Below, piece after piece: positions 26,426-38,512 of a stretch of 64,000 nt of DNA. The DNA lies in NCBI GenBank assembly GCA_964023205.1, contig OZ026836.1, positions 627,501-691,500 on the forward strand, read 5' to 3'. This DNA is from Lutraria lutraria. Lineage: Eukaryota; Mollusca; Bivalvia; Venerida; Mactridae. The position numbers were made by a program, and so were the translations under genes. Positions within the stretch are counted from its first letter, which is position 1, and every line of letters starts with the position of its first letter. The notes below the pieces were generated by a model, which was not told the DNA's origin, did no database searches, and saw only the letters and a program-made list of their open reading frames with translations.

Positions 26426-27709
26426 GTAACAGTCACCAACTAATTTGTTCACTAATTTCAATATGATACAATAAATGACTTAAAATCGTCCATAGATACA
26501 TTGTACATGTATTTCCGTCAAGTTAATGTTATATTTGTAGTCGTATGTGCGTAAATTGGTTGTATTTCTATATGTAAGACATGCATGTGTTGTACAATGT
26601 ATACTGGCGAGATTGCTGTATAGAGTTAGCGAGAGTCTAGTTTTAGAAGGATACTCTATCATCAACATTACAAATCATAAAAATAATTTATAGATGAATA
26701 ACACTTCAGTATTAAATGAACTGTTGGATATGTGAGTATATTACATGGATGTATAAAAAGATATGTACAATTGTACATAAATCACTTGTACGATTCTCGT
26801 ATATAAAAGGGACAGCAGATGGGAGCATTAGCCTTACCCCTTGCCCACAGTAATTAAGTTTTATATTAGTGTGCTTGTTTTGATTGTTATAGCGACCGTA
26901 CACGTGTGTGATACTACTTGTGTGTTTTATGTAACTAAAATGATCAAAATAAGATGATTATTCAGTGAATGTTTCAAATTTTCAGACACCGCCGAAGGCT
27001 ACAACAGTGTCAGTTTGTTCACGATATCTAGAGTTATAACATGACTGATTGAACGACTAGTAACCAAGTCCCGAGTTGGTATGTACATGTATACCAATTA
27101 ACCTGTCACACCGAAAATATAATCAAATATATTACACCCATAAATCGCTAACTGTATAAAGTACTCCAGGGTTTTATTTAATGATAAAATTACGTGAATG
27201 TATCAGAAAATCGCTGTTTAAATATTTCATGACTTCATATTATTAAGTTGCGCGCGAAGTGTCGTGTAAAAACATCGATCGTTATAACCATGTTTAATGA
27301 TTCACTTTAAACGTTCAACCTATAATGTATTTCTATTCAACCTGTTTGTGTTCAATGTTTTCACAGTAAATATACACATACACACCCTCCCGCACAGACA
27401 CGCACACACAAGCACAGGATTGTCGTATATCAAAGAGAAACCAGTAGGGAACCATCACCCCACCCCTTGTCCGTTAGATCAGTTCATATAAATTTGCAAA
27501 TGTAACAAATTATATCTTTAAATTGTACAGTAAATCAAGTGTTTGCTAACTGAGCAACTTTTGTTGAATATGTGGGTGATAAAAAACCACATTTCCGGAA
27601 AATTCAAACTTGATTAGAAAATAACATCTGAAAGAATTTTGGTTAATTGATGAAATCAAGGCGAGATCTTTTGTTTCTGTCGATGTTAAGACTATGGTAG
27701 CGTTTAAAG

Positions 27710-28129
27710 TTGAAACCATCTAACCTTCGTATCGGCAATTTAATAAATGATCTATTACACGTACTTGAACAACTAGATCAGAATAAGTTAAAGTTTACGT
27801 CCGTGAATTCAGTAATTGTCGTCAAGCTATTGTTGACACGAAACTACAATCTAGCACGCTTTGTAACCATGGTGATTAGCTATTTACGTAAACTACACGA
27901 TGAACCTTTCAACGACATGAATACATGTATTTGTTTTAACCAATCGCGATATGCCACCAGTCTCACGGCTGGATGTCGTCTGGTTTTGAATTTTTGTAAC
28001 ACGAAATCACAAGTTTGTTTAGTTTTTGGTCAAGAAATGTCACACCGAAATTATCAGACAATAATCAGAATCGACATAAAAGCATGTATGTGTGGACATA
28101 TCACATGTCACATATTCTATTATACATGA
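27710..28129 (+). CDS. Unrecognised open frame, doubtful
   Basis: A 139-codon frame beginning at a TTG, with no ATG near the start; the first internal Met is in VTMVISYLRKLHDEP. It contains a leucine/lysine-rich part (LINDLLHVLEQLDQNKLKF) and several cysteines near the end. No domain is recognised. In AT-rich DNA an open frame of this length is somewhat unusual but can occur by chance once or so in a window of this size. A MITE begins 100 bp downstream. Confidence 0.15.
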   Translation: MKPSNLRIGNLINDLLHVLEQLDQNKLKFTSVNSVIVVKLLLTRNYNLARFVTMVISYLRKLHDEPFNDMNTCICFNQSRYATSLTAGCRLVLNFCNTKSQVCLVFGQEMSHRNYQTIIRIDIKACMCGHITCHIFYYT

Positions 28130-28228
28130 TTATACAGTAACTTTGATTCATCAATTGTCAGAGGCATGCTTGAAGGTATGACAGACTATTTCAACGAGGA
28201 TTTAAATGCAGACCAGTGTCCAGATGTA

Positions 28229-28786
28229 TACTCAACAAAAAAAGAAACTTTACATATTTTAGGTAAGATTTCCATTGAGGCAACTTTAGTTGACTGCGCA
28301 TTCACCTAAAGGTCCCGTGCATTGATAAAATTAGTGGTATGATATGCAGTGGACTACAGCCGACACAGTTCGTTCAAGAAATTAACAGTTTATGCAAACA
28401 GTTGATCAAAAATGCAACAGTAAATATGCTCTTATTTTAATTCAAAGGGAGATAATTTGAAACATATCAATGTTTGACTCAAACTGCATTAATCAGGGTT
28501 AGACATTTTCAGTATCAAACTTGTTTTTCTTTGCAACAATACGTGTATTGATGTTTACAACATTAAAACAGGTCAACAGCCCGTGAACGGATAGTTTGAG
28601 TACCCATAATGCTGTTTTTAAAAAAAGTCATTCCCATTTCCGTTCAGTAATTCTGAATTGTTTTCCATGGAATTCTTCAACGGGATGGACAGTTAAAATG
28701 TCACGATGTCTGTCTATGGTTATTTCTTTAATGAGCATTGAAATATCAAAACATGAATAATGTAAAGTTTCTTTTTTTGCTGAGTA
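28229..28786. mobile_element. TA-flanked Tc1/mariner-type MITE, about 558 bp
   Basis: The left end TACTCAACAAAAAAAGAAAC and the right end (inverted TACTCAGCAAAAAAAGAAAC) match over about 28 bases with one clear mismatch, and both are bordered by TA (28227-28228 and 28787-28788). The interior is non-coding. TACTCAGCAAAAAAAG is the kind of terminus seen in Tc1/mariner-like elements. No transposase remains. Confidence 0.75.
28443..28458 (+). repeat. Short motif CAAAGGGAGATAATTT
   Basis: It resembles CAACGGGAGATAACTC at 45611-45626. I recall AAAGGGAGATAACTC as a strikingly frequent short motif in mollusc genomes. Here it lies inside the 558-bp MITE. Function unknown. Confidence 0.35.
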
Positions 28787-29203
28787 TACAAGAAAGCGAA
28801 ATGTACAAAACGAGACTTCCGTTAAAGATCGGGTAAACGAAACTGAGGATAAAGTTAAGAAAAGAGAGACTGTGTAAGCAATACGGAAACCAGAAACCGG
28901 AATTAAAAAGAATTATTCAAATATGAAATCACGAACAGGATACGACTTTGTTTACGCTCTGACAAGGACTTATAAGTCCTTGACTCGATGAGGTTTTATT
29001 TAATGTTTTTGGAACGTGTGTCAATAGTCATGTGTCTAATATTTTATCTGTTATATTGAGACAACTGACCCCCGCTGCTTCATGTAAGATTATTGTTAAC
29101 TATCAGTCTTACATGTACACCCTTTTATCTATACTTGATATTTACACTTGTAATAAAATACCTTCATGGACTTCCTGGAAGATACAATACAACTTCTCCA
29201 TAG

Positions 29204-29403
29204 NNNNNNNNNNNNNNNNNNNNNNNNNNNNNNNNNNNNNNNNNNNNNNNNNNNNNNNNNNNNNNNNNNNNNNNNNNNNNNNNNNNNNNNNNNNNNNNNN
29301 NNNNNNNNNNNNNNNNNNNNNNNNNNNNNNNNNNNNNNNNNNNNNNNNNNNNNNNNNNNNNNNNNNNNNNNNNNNNNNNNNNNNNNNNNNNNNNNNNNNN
29401 NNN
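29204..29403. other. Assembly gap of 200 N
   Basis: Exactly 200 N bases, probably a placeholder rather than a measured length. Flanking sequence is not tandemly repeated. Two open frames that span it are artefacts. Confidence 0.99.
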
Positions 29404-31069
29404 CCAGTTTTACACTAGGTGAGATTCAAGCTGGTGTACTTTCATACATATCACGTGATTAAACAGACAGTTAAAGAGATAATTAGAAATCCAGTCCAAT
29501 CACTGGATACGTCTTTGATTGTTATCGTATGTTATATAATTACCGCTTCCTGTTTGGAGGATTCATGAAATCTGTTGAAAATTCGCCTCTAACACGACGG
29601 TAATCTCTGTGGATTAACTGCAAGTAAAGAACACAATGACGCGTGCTCAGTGCTAAATATCATTGTCGTAGATGTCAGCACGCGGGCACGCTGATGTTTG
29701 CTGGATCTTCTTTTTATCCAGGAATGAAAGCTTTATCGTCATGTGATATCATATAAGAGGTAGATTTATGATACTAAAAGTAATCAAACATACATTTTGT
29801 AGTTGTTTGGACGTCGACAAAATGCAAAGTTCAAATGTATATGTAAAATGCCCTTTTGACACAAAATGAACTACTTTTGTAAATATTTAATATAGTTTTC
29901 ATTAAATGGATTAATGATGTGTGACGAACACGTCGCTCTGTCGTCACGGTGCTTACGATTCAAACAGCCGGAAAGAAATCTATAAAAAAAAACGTAGAAA
30001 CCCGAAGCAAATGTTGAACTTTTCATGTAAGAAGGTCTGGTTGGATTACCTGCCCCTTACACTACGTTTTCGTACTATTTGGCGCATAGTACTCAGGGAA
30101 CCGGACTGGATCCTCTTAATGTTATTGCATTATTCACAGCCATAATATTCGAATATCTCAATTGAATATTCCAATACATTGTATTTGTTTTTGTATTTGT
30201 TCCCATCCCTATTTAAAATACAACATACCTAATATTGCACGATAAACAAATAAACTATAGCAGTTTAACCACTTTTTCTAAAAAATGGTGTTTTATTACT
30301 ATCTTAGTTTTCCTCGCTTCATATCGTGTAACTTATAATTATTGTTAATTTGTAAAATGATGAAATATAAGGCGTTTCGTGTGTGAACATTCAACTTAAG
30401 GTATCAAGATCCTAACTTCCAGTTCTTCTGGTGTACCTGATCCATTCTACACAAAATGATAAAATTACAAAACTAGTAAAGGCCCGATTGTCATTATTTC
30501 TTTGACATTTACCTCGGATACTATAATTTATTTTACAACAAATCTTTTAAAAAATGTAAGAGTTCATGCGCTTGTTAAAAATTAGTAAAATATTAAATTC
30601 TGTAGATATTGCATGGTGACCTATATTTTCCTTTATCAAATTAGATTGATAATTGTATCTTTTTCACCATGAGTTTTCATTGAAGTGGATGTTCCTTTTT
30701 CTTTAGTCTTTACAAAATGGCCAACACCCATAGATTTCAATGTAAATTTAAAGAGAAAATCACTCAAGGATATTTCATTGTTTTTTTAAATCTCATTGTA
30801 AATCATGTACTTTCATAGAAAGCTATAATATTATAAACAATTACAAAATCTGTCCGCCCAATTTGGAGATAATAATTTTGTGCGTTAGGATCCTAATACC
30901 TAATATTTTGTTTAATATCGGACATGGATTAGGCGAACATTGACGTCAACTACATTATGGCAGGTAGTTAGATCCAAGTTTATGTTATTTATTATATACG
31001 TGCATAACAATATAGTCATATATCCTACATTTTACATAGACTCATTTTATTTGTTATTACAAAAACAGG

Positions 31070-31109
31070 GCGGTTCCAGGATTTTTGGCTAGGGGGGGGG
31101 GGGGGGGGG
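31070..31109 (+). repeat. Interspersed-repeat end with 18-base G tract
   Basis: GGGCGGTTCCAGGATTTTTGGCTA is followed directly by 18 G residues (31092-31109). A GGCGG-TCCAGGATTTTT-poly(G) arrangement looks like the end of an interspersed repeat rather than a random homopolymer. Class unknown. The tract may also cause sequencing length errors. Confidence 0.4.
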
Positions 31110-31300
31110 TACTATTTAGGAAATGAATACTGTTTCATTGAATGCTATTTCATTTCTATCTATGGTCGGAGACTTGAATTCGCTAGCAGTGTATAAGTAC
31201 AAAAATGTACATCACTTCGTGGTGAGGAGGCCATGGTGACGATATCTTTCTATAGACGATGATAATGGTATCTATGAGCTAAAAATACATGTATACCTTC

Positions 31301-31330
31301 AATCGTAACTACTCGGGTATTTCCGTAACC
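31301..31330 (+). repeat. 30-bp block shared with 15995-16024
   Basis: The two blocks match at 26 of 30 bases (AATCGTAAC...TCGGG.ATTTCCGTAAC) in the same orientation, 15 kb apart. This suggests a dispersed repeat fragment. One copy lies inside the inverted-arm element at 15885-16750. Confidence 0.45.
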
Positions 31331-32372
31331 GAGATGTTCGCACAGTTTTCTTCAGATAAACGCCGAGGAGTTCCTATTGGTATACCTTATACGTTTATAT
31401 TCATTTGACATTTTCTTCGTGAAAGAATTGATCTATTTCCATTTTTTACTGATTATGCAAATATCTTTTATCTTACTCCTATTGTACGGAGAATGGTATT
31501 ATTTTATGACAGCAAAGTCTCGGAGATAAATGTTCGTTAATTTAAAATAGAAAGTCACGCGATGTTTAAGATCTTGTAGACACATAGTCCGCTTACATTT
31601 ATCATATTTTTATGAATACAAAAAAGCTATAGTCTCAAAGTTTCATAAGCTTATATAACAGAGGAACAAAATTAGTATATTTTTTCAGAAGGGCTTGTAA
31701 CAGTAATTGAGTGTAAAGTACGCATTGAATGTAGCGTTTAACTACAAAATGTTATTGATTACGATATTTCAGACAAATGAAGTCATTAGATGAGAAAGTT
31801 TCGTTGAGAATGACCTATTTTGTTTATTGTTCCAATCATAAAACAAAATATGTAACACTTCTGTGGTTTGATAAGCAATTTTCTTACAGCACCAATATTG
31901 AGATCTGTATACAATCTCTAGATTGCAGGTACAATACTAAAGTAACTCTGCAGTATAAATAATGATTAGTGACATGAAAACATCGTTATTCGTGAATACA
32001 TTTAGATATGTTTATCAAAAAGTTGAAATAAAATATGAAATAGATTCCACAAGCAGACATTATCATCAGTAAGACTTTAAGATTTAATTTAAGAACATGG
32101 GTATCCGACTAATACTGGCTAATCCAGGGTTAAACTTTCAGTTAACTTTAAGGCTCGTGTTTGTGATTCTCATGCCTTCCATATTTACTGTACTGACGTC
32201 AAAACAATATCACTCTGACTAAACATTACAGAGATTTATAATCATTTCCGGCAATTTCTACTCTAATTTCTCTTAACGCTTTCATGACAAATGCACGAGC
32301 GGATGATGAACTTATTGTTTTCAATATATGTAATAATAGCCTTGCACTATTTGTTTATCTGTATTTTTGAAG

Positions 32373-32540
32373 TACGGTGACATAAAGGGGACATAGGCAT
32401 TATTTCATTTATTACGTCGCACTTGCCGTTATAGCTATTACGTGGCATTGTAATAACTGACCAATGAAACTTGTCGTTATAGCTATCGCGTGGCCACGTA
32501 ATAAATACAATATTTCCTATGTCCCCTTTATGCCACCGTA
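32373..32540. mobile_element. Near-palindromic MITE, 168 bp, 25-bp terminal inverted repeats
   Basis: The ends TACGGTGACATAAAGGGGAC and inverted TACGGTGGCATAAAGGGGAC match at 24 of 25 positions including the following ATAGG. TTGAAG lies directly outside both ends, a likely 6-bp target-site duplication. The interior repeats CGTTATAGCTAT twice. Non-coding; superfamily not assigned. Confidence 0.8.
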
Positions 32541-33165
32541 TTGAAGGCACTGTTGTTTGTACGTATATATACCGTCTTGTTTTGTTGTATGTTGTTTATG
32601 TATGGTAGCTACTCACTTAAGAAGTGTGATTTCTAAAAGTCAAACAGATCAGAACAAAGGTAGAAGGCAATGTGCGCACACCACAAACTATATCCTTCAC
32701 GAGTTTGTCTACGAGGAGAAAATACGGAAGCCGTCACATGTACAGATATCGTTTGTATAGATCGATATTTTACCGACATAGAGAATTATTCAGAAGTAGA
32801 CTGTTGTAGTATTGGCGATGATATGAATTTGTGACAATAATTTCATTAGACGCTTGTATTAACCTTCTGGAATTTTACAAAATAGATTTCTGTATGTTTC
32901 CGGCGATATAGAAACCAAATGTTGTACAACATCGTTGTCGCAATGGCTTTAAGAACAAAACATAGCATTATAATATTGCTTGACGTAGAAACCGGACCAG
33001 TTTATACTGAAACAGGATCTGGTCCAGAACAAGTAGGACTTTAGGAAAACTTACGGAGATTATCGTAGAATTTAACCAGTCGTCAACCCATTGTAACAGT
33101 CACGTGACCCCACAGATCGTTAAAAACTACACACGTTCTAAAACGACAGTACCGTGTACATTTTA

Positions 33166-34309
33166 TATGAAGACAATGGATTGATCAGTATAGATTGTAG
33201 ATATATGAAGACAATGGATTGATCGGTATAGATTGTAGATATATGAAGACAGTGGATTGATCAGTATAGATTGTAGATATATGAAGACAGTGGATTGATC
33301 AGTATAGATTGTAGATATATGAAGACAATGGATTGATCAGTATAGATTGTAGATATATGAAGACAATGGATTGATCAGTATAGATTGTAGATATATGAAG
33401 ACAATGGATTGATCAGTATAGATTGTAGATATATGAAGACAATGGATTGATCAGTATAGATTGTAGATATATGAAGACAATGGATTGATCAGTATAGAAT
33501 GTAGATATATGAAGACAATGGATTGATCAGTATAGATTGTAGATATATGAAGACAATGGATTGATCAGTATAGATTGTAAATATATGAAGACAATGGATT
33601 GATCAGTATAGATTGTAGATATATGAAGACAATGGATTGATCAGTATAGATTGTAGATATATGAAGACAATGGATTGATCAGTATAGATTGTAGATATAT
33701 GAAGACAATGGATTGATCAGTATAGATTGTAGATATATGAAGACAATGGATTGATCAGTATAGATTGTAGATATATGAAGACAATGGATTGATCAGTATA
33801 GATTGTAGATATATGAAGACAATGGATTGATCAGTATAGATTGTAGATATATGAAGACAATGGATTGATCAGTATAAATTGTAGATGTATGAAGACAATG
33901 GATTGATCAGTATAGATTGTAGATATATGAAGACAATGGATTGATCAGTATAGATTGTAGATATATGAAGACAATGGATTGATCAGTATAGATTGTAGAT
34001 ATATGAAGACAATGGATTGATCAGTATAGATTGTAGATATATGAAGACAATGGATTGATCAGTATAGATTGTAGATATATGAAGACAATGGATTGATCAG
34101 TATAGATTGTAGATATATGAAGACAATGGATTGATCAGTATAGATTGTAGATATATGAAGACAATGGATTGATCAGTATAGATTGTAGATATATGAAGAC
34201 AATGGATTGATCAGTATAGATTGTAGATATATGAAGACAATGGATTGATCAGTATAGATTGTAGATATATGAAGACAATGGATTGATCAGTATAGATTGT
34301 AGATATATG
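33166..34309. repeat. Minisatellite, 38-bp unit, about 30 copies, highly homogeneous
   Basis: The unit is ATATATGAAGACAATGGATT followed by GATCAGTATAGATTGTAG. Copies are nearly identical. Rare variants are TCGGTA near 33215, GACAGTGG near 33250 and 33290, and AGATGTATG near 33883. The homogeneity suggests recent expansion. The true copy number may be larger than assembled. Confidence 0.97.
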
Positions 34310-36617
34310 ATCATGATCCAGACAATGTTTCCTGGATGCCTTAACTTCTGTGAGGTATTCTTGTCATGCCGCTGTTTATGGCGTTCTAGTATGGAACATG
34401 TGTAGGAGTTCGTATTAAATGGGACAAACTTTCTTATGATAGTATTACTTACAGATGACGCACGTTGCTTTGTGAACAAGTATATAATTATACATGCGTA
34501 TCGGTATCAAGTATTCTTGATCGCAGCTAATTATTACTTATTGTGTTTATAACGCCTTGTTCAGGAACGTTAATCATACTGTGGCTTAGACAATAAATAT
34601 AAATGAAATATACCCAGAGTTGTGAACTGGAAACAGCATAATTATATAACACGCAGCTTACTGCCACGTTTCTTGTTTAAATCTGCATCCTGCAAGATTG
34701 TAGTTAATTTCTGTAAATTCTGTGTTTTCCCGCCATACGGATATCAGGCTACATCTGACAGTTTACTGTAAACATGCGTACATCTAGTATCTGTTTTATA
34801 AGTAGAATCGTAAATAAAATCTACGATAAACGTGAACACGTGCTCGTAATTACGGAAATGAACGTTTGGCATTCTTTAGAATAACGATCCAACATAATTC
34901 GTTCAGTAAATTTCTATTTTCGCACCTCGGGATAAGACAAAATTAGTTTTATATACATAGTTATGTAAATCGGTCTTCTGCTTATCAATAAGCGCATGCA
35001 GTTGCATTATTTAAACAGTCGTTCTGATAAGTTCCATCTCAGACGGAACTTGCTGTTTAATATAATATATATTTGACAAATAGATGAATAGATGTTTGAT
35101 ATAAGAGGGGAATATACAAGTGTTTTACCATGTCTAATCGTATGTAAAAATGGTTCATGAACAATGTCCAAACTACGAGAACCCAAATTGAAGGAAGCAC
35201 ATGGTGAAGGATCCAAGGCATGGATCTCGTATGACTCGCTATGTATTGACGGTTTACTTCTATTGTCACATGTTAATTATGTATATATTTATATATGTAA
35301 ATACTGATGAGCCATGTCTCAAGTCATGTGATACACATGTATAGTATTTGTTCTGTTCTGTTGAGACAATGACCGTATGCAAATGACAATCATCGTTTGT
35401 TTAACTTGTTGAATTAAACATAAAACTGTATGAATACATAACTTGTTTAACACAGGTTCCCGCATTTTTATTGTGAAATGATATCGCAAAGTCAAGAAAA
35501 TGTCACTTTTTACCAGAATGTAAGCAGACGTCCGGTTGTATCACAACACACTAACATTGAAGTTTTCAATTACTGAAAGTAATCTTGTTGCAGAAAGATG
35601 AGCATCACTTTATATGAAACGCAGAACAAAATATGTTATAAAATAAGTGCAATAAACTGAAGGAGGACGCGAATAAAATGAAATACTAGTATTTCGTAAA
35701 GATGAACGCCATATTAAATACAACACGTGATGAGTGACGTTGGATCAGAATATAACGACTCAATGCCTATACAATTTCTATGGTAACAAGAAACCTGTCT
35801 ATGGCATCGTTATGTCCAGCTTTATTTATTTCCTTTTAATTTTCGAGCTAAAGTGCAATTTTATGTATGTATAATTTTGGAAACTATACTATAGTTCAGC
35901 TGGCCATAGCCGTCACTCGCTCGGCGAGCACGAACTTTGATGCGGACCAAATTAATACGATTTTCTACATCCGCCATCTGACTGTTAAACTAGTTCCCGT
36001 TCCAAGTTGCAGTGCAAGTCTATCTAAGTTCGATTAGTTTGTTTACCTTATCTATTATTAAGGATATTTTGTCGACTTAAATAATGTGTCAATACGATTT
36101 TACAGATAGATACGGATGGGCGTATATTCATCTAGAATAAAGTCAATGACATTAAACACTTCAGAACGACTAGTATAAACGTATAAAAAACTACACAGTT
36201 TAGATTAAATAGTCATATTTTAAATGCAATAACATATTGTGTTGCGTCACTAATGCTCATATTACACAATAATTATGCATGTATTGGCTTACACGTCACG
36301 CTTGTTTGTTTATATAAACACAATGTACGCGTAGGATGATTTTTTCAAAAATAAATGAAAACATGTTGAACTCTGATGGTATTCACTGATACTGTATAAT
36401 TCTGTTCCAGCTTTTCCGGTGTTTAATAAATTATCGTCTGAATAAGAGATATTATTTACATGTTTAAGATTTATGCGGCACAAATTCACATCACAGTTCA
36501 AGGTTACCTTTTATACATCGCGTAAAATGGTGCAGTTATTACTAAACCCAACTATACAAGCATATTAAGATCAAACTATTAGAACTGTGTATTATAATAC
36601 TAGTTAGCATTATTTTA
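34310..36617. other. Unique DNA, no gene recognised
   Basis: Apart from the repeat fragment at 35904-35946 no feature could be supported on either strand. Confidence 0.4.
35904..35946 (+). repeat. Short interspersed repeat fragment, copy 2
   Basis: Related to 12348-12392 (CCATAGCC.TC.CTCGCTC.GCG pattern, about 80 percent identity). It contains a GCTCGGCGAGC hairpin. Confidence 0.4.
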
Positions 36618-36770
36618 CAGTACAACCTCTCCAGAGCGGCACACTCTTGAACAGCAACGTCCCTTCATCAATGTACAATTTAACTATTAATTTACCTCTG
36701 AAGCAACAATCTCTAAACAACAACATAATGTTGCTTCTCCCAAAGGTTGTTGCTTTGGAGACGTTACACT
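36618..36770 (+). mobile_element. TA-flanked MITE, CAGTRCAACCTCTCC family, copy 3
   Basis: It starts TA-CAGTACAACCTCTCCAGAG and ends GGAGACGTTACACT. Internal TGTACAATTTAACTATTAAT, GAAGCAACAATCTC and CAACATAATGTTGCTTCTCC match the other copies. Terminal substitutions suggest it is older than the 44.3-kb copy. Confidence 0.75.
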
Positions 36771-37794
36771 TCATATATGCAAGACACCACAATACGGACA
36801 CTACATCTGCTCTAATGAAACTTACGCGGAGGACGAAACTAAAAGGACATTTTTATATCACTGAACTTAAACGGGTCTAGACAAAATGCATGCATTCTAA
36901 GCATGTCGCGCTTCATAAAACAAACCAAGACGGTGCTCTGTGAACGCGGAACAAAACTTTCCTGAGTTCTTTGTTATTTAAATCGATTGTAAGTTTATAC
37001 GAACATATCGACAATCTCTAGAACTGGGCAAATAAAATCAGCCGCTCGTTAAATAAAATGTCTTTGTCCTGGTTACTATTATATTGATTCGGCTTACTCT
37101 CCGGCTCGAGGTCATGTTATGCGTACATGATTGTAGTATTTGTCAATGCAGAATACATTACAGTTTATTTGGCAAATATGTAAACAACTCCACACTGAGA
37201 AATAGAAGCGTAAACAATATATTTATCTTTACAAACATACAAACAGAAATGCATAAAATTAACAAGAATTTATAAAACTTATTGAAAGCTTGCCGCTTGT
37301 CAAGAAATATAAACTTAATTACGTAGTCACATGACATGTAAAGTAAATCGTACGTACATTACATACAGAAAAAGTGTTGATAGTGATAAGTTATCTATTA
37401 ACTTTTTATTTGAAGTTTTGAAGTTTCACACACCTTGTTTTTGTTCTTGTATACTTGTATTTTAGTTTAGCAGTTTATGACACAATACAGGTTACTTTTT
37501 AAACAAAAATGGAATGTTCAACTTTGTGACGATTTAAAACTTAATCGCTGACGTCAAAATAAATACGATCCGGATTGAAAAACAAGGATAGAAAGTTTAG
37601 ATAAACCATCAATAATCCTCACACCGATACACACAACTTTCCTTGTAATATTTGGTGATAGGTTATAATAATAATAACAATTTACTATTATAGTTCGTTG
37701 CACGCAAATCAATTTCACTTAAAGGTGTGTTTTCAAATTTAATGTCTCTATTTTATAATTATTTTGCATTCATCTCCTAAATATACTATATTTT

Positions 37795-37930
37795 GATAAA
37801 TAAGTGGTTTGATGTAATAAGCCCTGTTATTTGTCCGAGGACAGTCGTATTGGCCCAGTAAGTCGTATTGGCCCAGTACGACTGTCCTCGGACAAATATC
37901 ACGACCTGTATATCAAATCACTTATTTATC
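37795..37930. mobile_element. Palindromic MITE, 136 bp
   Basis: GATAAATAAGTGGTTTGAT (37795-37813) is inverted at 37912-37930 with one mismatch. Inside, TATTTGTCCGAGGACAGTCG is inverted at about 37874-37898. The centre carries a direct 18-bp duplication (AGTCGTATTGGCCCAGTA). It can fold into one long hairpin. Confidence 0.8.
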
Positions 37931-37939
37931 GACAATTTT

Positions 37940-38239
37940 ATTAAATAACTATTTATTATCTGAATCAGCGCTTCATTTTAAATGTTTCAATAAAAAATTC
38001 CAGCTTAAGCATCTTCGATCGACAAAAAAATATAGAATGGCCGCCATTTCAGCTAAATCTATATCACTCTTAGACCCTGCTCTAGCAGCCAATCAAAAAT
38101 GCGGGCTTTAAATCTATATCGCTTTTCGGCCCCGGGCCGGGAAGTGATATAGATGTTGGCCCGCTTATTGGAAATTCCACTACAGTATTATGCCAGACAG
38201 TAAACAAGTTACAAGGCTGATAATAGATAGTTATTTAAT
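37940..38239. mobile_element. MITE, about 300 bp, 21-bp terminal inverted repeats
   Basis: ATTAAATAACTATTTATTAT at 37940 is inverted at 38219-38239 (20 of 21 matching). Internally ATCTATATCACT and AGTGATATAGAT form a second inverted pair, with a GC-rich CGGCCCCGGGCCG centre. It lies only 9 bp from the preceding palindromic element, so the two may be one composite insertion. Confidence 0.65.
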
Positions 38240-38296
38240 GTGTGTTTAGAAACCAGTCTATTGTAAAATGTTTTGTTTATTATAGCGTCACCCTAT

Positions 38297-38512
38297 TAAA
38301 AGGGCCGGACAAGTTGGCCGGTGAGGCACTTTTCTTTTGGTTCGCACAGTACCTCTCGAATTCCTTCTCTTTTTGCTGGACGCCTGGCTGAAATGGGCCT
38401 ATGGTAACCATTATTAACTGGCGTCAAATCTTATACAGTCTCCATTGGGGTTTGAACATTCGATCTCCCGCTCCGTGGGCCGACGCCCTAACCACTCGGC
38501 CATTATAAAAAA
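38297..38512 (-). mobile_element. tRNA-derived SINE
   Basis: Read on the minus strand, the head has an RNA polymerase III box A (TGGCCGAGTGGTTAGGGCGT) and a degenerate box B (ATGTTCAAACCCC) about 40 bases on. This resembles a tRNA-Leu/Ser D-arm and T-arm, but no acceptor stem closes around it. A tRNA-unrelated body of about 140 bp follows (CCAGTTAATAATGGTTACCA ... CCGGCCAACTTGTCCGGCC). It is therefore a SINE, not a tRNA gene. Mobilisation would need a partner LINE, which is not identified. Confidence 0.75.

Larger units (their letters stand above)
29404..32372. other. Unique AT-rich DNA with a poly-G repeat end
   Basis: No coding exon recognised. It contains an 18-base G tract (31092-31109) and a 30-bp block at 31301-31330 shared with 15995-16024. 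Confidence 0.4.

Noticed and set aside
28138..28262. Candidate internal exon (acceptor TATACAG, donor AG|GTAAGA, reads MLEGMTDYFNEDLNADQ)
   Set aside because: The last third is the terminal inverted repeat of the TA-flanked MITE starting at 28229, so the donor and the end of the frame come from the transposon. Only about 30 codons remain outside it.
29032..29462. Open frames across the N stretch
   Set aside because: They exist only because N bases cannot form stop codons.
38435..38510. tRNA gene on the minus strand
   Set aside because: Box A is good, but there is no closing acceptor stem, box B is degenerate and a long non-tRNA body follows. It is a SINE.
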